Assembly (NCBI GenBank): GCA_016200445.1
Contig: JACQEQ010000201.1
Location: 6,766-14,344 of the forward strand
Direction of reading: 5' to 3'
DNA from: Gammaproteobacteria bacterium
GTDB lineage: Bacteria > Pseudomonadota > Gammaproteobacteria > SG8-11
DNA: 7,579 nucleotides
Shown one piece after another: positions 4,699 to 7,579 of the stretch (positions are counted from its first letter, which is position 1; the number at the start of each line of letters is the position of its first letter). The notes beneath the pieces are model-generated. The model saw nothing but the letters and a program-made list of their open reading frames with translations. It was not told where the DNA came from and searched no databases. Made by a program: the position numbers and the translations under genes.

Positions 4699-7257
4699 AT
4701 GCTGACTGACTATCGCAAACACGTTGCCGAGCGCGCTGCGCTGGGTTTACCGCCGCTGCCGTTGAATGCAGCGCAGACCGCCGCGCTGGTGGAATTGATT
4801 AAAGCCAATGCCCCTGAGGGCAAGGAATTGGTGGAGTTACTCATTCACCGCGTGCCGCCGGGTGTGGATAAAGCCGCTTATGTCAAGGCCGGGTTCCTTG
4901 CGGCAGTGGCCAAGGGCGATGCCGCGTGTGCGCTGTTGACGCGCGAGCGCGCGACCGAGTTGTTGGGCACGATGCTCGGCGGCTACAACATTCAGCCGCT
5001 GATTGCGCTGCTCGAGGATGTTGCCCTCGCACCGCTGGCAGTGCAGGCGTTGTCGAAAACCTTGTTGATGTTCGATGCGTTTCACGACGTGGTAAGCAAA
5101 GCCAAAACCAATCCGCATGCGCAACAGGTGTTGGAGTCGTGGGCCAAGGCCGAATGGTTCAACGCGCGCCCGGTGTTGGCGGAGGAAATCACCGTCACGG
5201 TGTTCAAGGTGCCGGGTGAGACCAATACCGACGATCTGTCGCCGGCGTCGGAAGCGTGGAGCCGCCCCGACATTCCGCTGCACGGTAAGGCGATGCTGGT
5301 GAGCAAAATGCCCGACGGCTTGCAGACCATCGAGCAGTTGAAAAAGAAAGGCCATCCGCTCGCCTACGTGGGCGACGTGGTCGGCACCGGTTCGTCGCGT
5401 AAATCGGCCATCAATTCGGTGTTGTGGTATATCGGCGCCGACATCCCGTGTGTGCCGAACAAGCGCCAGGGCGGCGTGATTCTGGGCGGCAAAATCGCGC
5501 CGATTTTTTTCAACACTGCGGAAGATTCCGGCGCGTTACCGATTGAGTGCGATGTTAGCAAACTCAACATGGGCGACGTCGTCAAGATTTATCCGGCGCA
5601 GGGGCGCATCACCGACCTAAAAGGTAATGAACTGGCACGCTTCGATCTCAAGCCGAGCACGATGCCGGACGAGGTGCGCGCCGGTGGCCGCATTCCGCTG
5701 ATCATCGGCCGTGCGCTCACCGACCGTGCGCGCGAGACGTTGCAGCTGGCGCATTCGACCGAATTCATTCGTCCGGTCGCGCCCAAAGATACCGGCAAAG
5801 GCTACACGCTCGCGCAAAAAATGGTCGGCCGCGCTTGCGGAGTTACCGGCGTGCGTCCCGGCACCTATTGCGAACCGCGTATGACCACGGTGGGTTCGCA
5901 AGACACCACCGGCGCGATGACGCGCGACGAATTGCAGGAACTTGCCTGTCTGGGTTTCTCGGCGGATTTGGTGATGCAAAGTTTTTGTCACACAGCGGCG
6001 TATCCGAAGCCGGTGGATGTGAAATTGCAACATGAACTGCCCGAATTTATGACGACGCGCGGCGGCGTGAGCTTGCGTCCCGGCGACGGCATTATTCACT
6101 CGTGGCTCAATCGCATGATCATGCCCGATACCGTCGGCACCGGCGGCGATTCGCATACGCGTTTCCCGATCGGCATCAGCTTTCCCGCCGGGTCAGGTCT
6201 GGTCGCTTTCGCCGCCGCGCTGGGCGTGATGCCGCTCGACATGCCCGAGTCGGTGTTGGTGCGCTTCAAAGGTCAGATGCAGCCGGGCGTGACCTTGCGC
6301 GATCTAGTCAACGCGATCCCGTACGTGGCGTTGCAACGCGGGTTGTTGACGCTGGATAAGAAGGGCAAGAAAAATGTCTACTCCGGGCGCGTGCTGGAGA
6401 TCGAAGGACTGCCCGACCTGAAAGTGGAGCAGGCGTTCGAACTGGCCGACGCCAGCGCTGAGCGTTCTGCGAATGGCTGCACCGTGCGCTTGAACAAAGA
6501 ACCGATCATCGAGTATCTCAAGTCCAATATCACCTTAATGAAATGGATGATCGGCAGCGGCTATCAGGACGCGCGTACTTTGCAGCGCCGCATCGACGCG
6601 ATGGAAACCTGGCTGAAAACTCCCGAGTTGCTGCAACCGGACGCGGATGCCGAATACGCGCAGATCATCGAAATCGATCTAGCTGAAATTAAAGAGCCGC
6701 TGCTAGCGTGCCCCAACGATCCCGACGACATCAAACCGCTTTCGCAGGTCGCGGGCAACCATGTCGACGAAGTGTTCATCGGCTCGTGCATGACCAACAT
6801 CGGCCATTACCGCGCAGCGGGTAAAGTGCTGGAAAAATCCGGCCGCGTGCCAGCTACCTTATGGATCGCCCCGCCCACCAAGATGGATCAGCACCAGCTT
6901 ACCGAAGAAGGCTACTACTCCATTTTCGGTCAAGCCGGGGCACGTATGGAATTGCCCGGTTGCTCGTTGTGTATGGGTAACCAGGCGCGCGTCGCCGACA
7001 ATGCCACCGTCGTCGCCACCGCCACGCGCAACTTCCCCAACCGCTTAGGCAAAGGCGCCAACGTGTATTTGTCGTCTGCCGAAGTCGCCGCCGTGACTGC
7101 GAAGCTCGGCCGTATTCCGACCGTCGCCGAATACATGGACAGCATGCGTGGCCTACAACCGCTGAGTGCAGAGATTTACCGTTATCTGAATTTCCACCAA
7201 ATGGAAATCTACAAAGCCGTAGCGCAGAAGGTGATACCGATTACGGCGGTACGGTAG
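4699..7257 (+). CDS. acnB: Aconitate hydratase B / 2-methylisocitrate dehydratase
   Basis: 852-aa cytoplasmic [4Fe-4S] enzyme converting citrate to isocitrate through cis-aconitate in the TCA cycle; AcnB enzymes also dehydrate 2-methylisocitrate-type substrates in the methylcitrate cycle. Domain order is that of AcnB, not AcnA: an N-terminal HEAT-like domain (about 1-160), then the swivel domain beginning near V-T-V-F-K-V-P-G-E-T-N-T-D-D-L-S-P (166-181) with the active-site motif G-S-S-R-K-S (231-236), then the large catalytic domains. The motif G-T-G-G-D-S-H-T-R-F-P lies around D484-H486. The three cluster cysteines are C697 (G-S-C-M-T-N), C755 and C758 (G-C-S-L-C-M-G-N). It is about 13 residues shorter than E. 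coli AcnB (865 aa), mostly from a shorter segment near residues 200-212. The start at M-L-T-D-Y-R-K-H-V-A-E-R is family-typical despite a weak ribosome binding site. In E. coli, AcnB without its cluster also binds mRNA; whether that applies here is not shown. Confidence 0.97.
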   Translation: MLTDYRKHVAERAALGLPPLPLNAAQTAALVELIKANAPEGKELVELLIHRVPPGVDKAAYVKAGFLAAVAKGDAACALLTRERATELLGTMLGGYNIQPLIALLEDVALAPLAVQALSKTLLMFDAFHDVVSKAKTNPHAQQVLESWAKAEWFNARPVLAEEITVTVFKVPGETNTDDLSPASEAWSRPDIPLHGKAMLVSKMPDGLQTIEQLKKKGHPLAYVGDVVGTGSSRKSAINSVLWYIGADIPCVPNKRQGGVILGGKIAPIFFNTAEDSGALPIECDVSKLNMGDVVKIYPAQGRITDLKGNELARFDLKPSTMPDEVRAGGRIPLIIGRALTDRARETLQLAHSTEFIRPVAPKDTGKGYTLAQKMVGRACGVTGVRPGTYCEPRMTTVGSQDTTGAMTRDELQELACLGFSADLVMQSFCHTAAYPKPVDVKLQHELPEFMTTRGGVSLRPGDGIIHSWLNRMIMPDTVGTGGDSHTRFPIGISFPAGSGLVAFAAALGVMPLDMPESVLVRFKGQMQPGVTLRDLVNAIPYVALQRGLLTLDKKGKKNVYSGRVLEIEGLPDLKVEQAFELADASAERSANGCTVRLNKEPIIEYLKSNITLMKWMIGSGYQDARTLQRRIDAMETWLKTPELLQPDADAEYAQIIEIDLAEIKEPLLACPNDPDDIKPLSQVAGNHVDEVFIGSCMTNIGHYRAAGKVLEKSGRVPATLWIAPPTKMDQHQLTEEGYYSIFGQAGARMELPGCSLCMGNQARVADNATVVATATRNFPNRLGKGANVYLSSAEVAAVTAKLGRIPTVAEYMDSMRGLQPLSAEIYRYLNFHQMEIYKAVAQKVIPITAVR

Positions 7258-7316
7258 GGGTGTGGTCTGTCGCGCCCGATCAATTGCGTCTCTACCGGAT
7301 TGTTACGTCTGCGCCG
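7258..7316. other. Intergenic stretch without recognised features
   Basis: Between the acnB stop and the antitoxin promoter I see no convincing terminator hairpin with a T-run, no gene and no repeat. acnB transcription may end by a Rho-dependent mechanism or read through. Confidence 0.4.
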
Positions 7317-7359
7317 TTGTTTCGTATCTAAAAGTGTGTACACTCAATGTGTACACACT
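7317..7359 (+). promoter_or_regulatory. Promoter and dyad operator of a toxin-antitoxin operon
   Basis: TTGTTT (7317-7322) and TACACT (7339-7344), 16 bp apart, form a plausible sigma-70 promoter. The -10 box lies inside a striking symmetry: AGTGTGTAC (7333-7341) and GTACACACT (7351-7359) are exact inverted copies separated by 9 bp. Each arm also contains the self-complementary GTGTACAC (7336-7343 and 7349-7356), so the site can be read as two palindromes 13 bp apart. An operator over the -10 box directly before an antitoxin gene fits the usual autorepression of type II toxin-antitoxin operons by the antitoxin or the complex. Confidence 0.75.
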
Positions 7360-7367
7360 GAGGAGGA
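7360..7367 (+). promoter_or_regulatory. Strong ribosome binding site of the antitoxin gene
   Basis: GAGGAGGA ends 7 nt before the ATG at 7375, the strongest Shine-Dalgarno sequence in the window. It decides the start codon and fits the high antitoxin synthesis expected of such operons. Confidence 0.8.
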
Positions 7368-7374
7368 CGGTGCC

Positions 7375-7579
7375 ATGGCGAAGGTGAATGTGCGGGAAGC
7401 CCGCGAACAGTTACCGGATTTGCTGGACCGGGTCGAACATGGCGAGGAGGTAGTCGTCGTTCGGCGCGGCAAGCCCGTCGCGCGTCTCGTTCCGGTGGAA
7501 CACACGCCGAAGCGGTTGCCGTCTTTGTCCGGGTTTCGCCAGTCCATCGGTTCCAAAGGCACGTCGTCCGTGGACCTGG
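7375..7579 (+). CDS. Phd/YefM-family antitoxin of a type II toxin-antitoxin system, partial
   Basis: The first 68 codons of an open frame that runs off the right edge. The protein begins M-A-K-V-N-V-R-E-A-R-E-Q-L-P-D-L-L-D-R-V and continues with G-E-E-V-V-V-V-R-R-G-K-P-V-A-R-L-V-P. This is the characteristic N-terminal half of prevent-host-death (Phd/YefM) antitoxins: the N-x-x-E-A-R/K helix, then the strand R-x-G-K-P-V-A-x-L that forms the dimeric DNA-binding fold. From about residue 45 the tail (P-K-R-L-P-S-L-S-G-F-R-Q-S-I) is the usual flexible toxin-binding region. Antitoxins with this tail often partner a PIN-domain VapC ribonuclease, so a toxin gene is expected just downstream, outside the window. 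The dyad operator and strong ribosome binding site upstream support the identification. The toxin type is an inference only. Confidence 0.87.
   Translation, partial: MAKVNVREAREQLPDLLDRVEHGEEVVVVRRGKPVARLVPVEHTPKRLPSLSGFRQSIGSKGTSSVDL

Noticed and set aside
4837..5355. Minus-strand 172-aa frame inside the first part of acnB
   Set aside because: It is opposite the well conserved HEAT-like and swivel domains of AcnB, with Gln/Arg/His-rich low-quality composition typical of antisense shadows.
5617..6156. Minus-strand 179-aa frame inside acnB
   Set aside because: It is a shadow frame: His/Arg-rich composition caused by GC-biased codons of acnB, no recognisable domain, and no start signal.
7344..7562. 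Minus-strand 72-aa frame at the right edge
   Set aside because: It lies opposite the clearly recognisable antitoxin gene and its operator; it has no family resemblance.

Overview
The window looks like a chromosomal segment of a proteobacterium, probably beta- or gamma-. The evidence is an AcnB-type aconitase with an N-terminal HEAT-like domain, an adenylosuccinate lyase of the long, E. coli-like class (455 aa), a urea carboxylase/allophanate hydrolase pair, fairly GC-rich codon use, and the AT-rich operator of a toxin-antitoxin promoter. No rRNA, tRNA, CRISPR array or insertion sequence is visible.

Layout from left to right. (1) Positions 1-205 hold the last 67 codons of a biotin-dependent carboxylase, almost certainly urea carboxylase. 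It overlaps by ATGA the allophanate hydrolase gene (202-2016), giving a two-step, ATP-dependent and nickel-independent route from urea to ammonia and CO2. (2) Converging on it from the minus strand is a two-gene unit. A 171-aa protein resembling a degenerate phospholipase-D-like domain (2358-2873) is followed 3 bp later by a 96-aa protein with a signal peptide (2064-2354). (3) Positions 2874-3135 have no large gene but are rich in signals. There is a strong minus-strand terminator (2935-2978), a weaker one at the purB stop codon, an 11-bp direct repeat placed 33 bp apart around a possible -10 box, and a C-rich element complementary to a Shine-Dalgarno sequence. Together these suggest an unannotated small RNA. 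(4) purB (3136-4503, minus) and acnB (4699-7257, plus) are divergent around a 195-bp shared regulatory region. (5) At the right edge, preceded by a clear dyad operator over a promoter and a strong ribosome binding site, is the start of a Phd/YefM-type antitoxin gene (7375 onward, cut by the window end). Its toxin would lie outside.

The core of the window is ordinary metabolism: urea nitrogen assimilation, purine synthesis and the TCA or methylcitrate cycle. The parts that deserve attention are the purB-downstream intergenic region, the pair of poorly characterised minus-strand genes, and the toxin-antitoxin module cut off at the right end.
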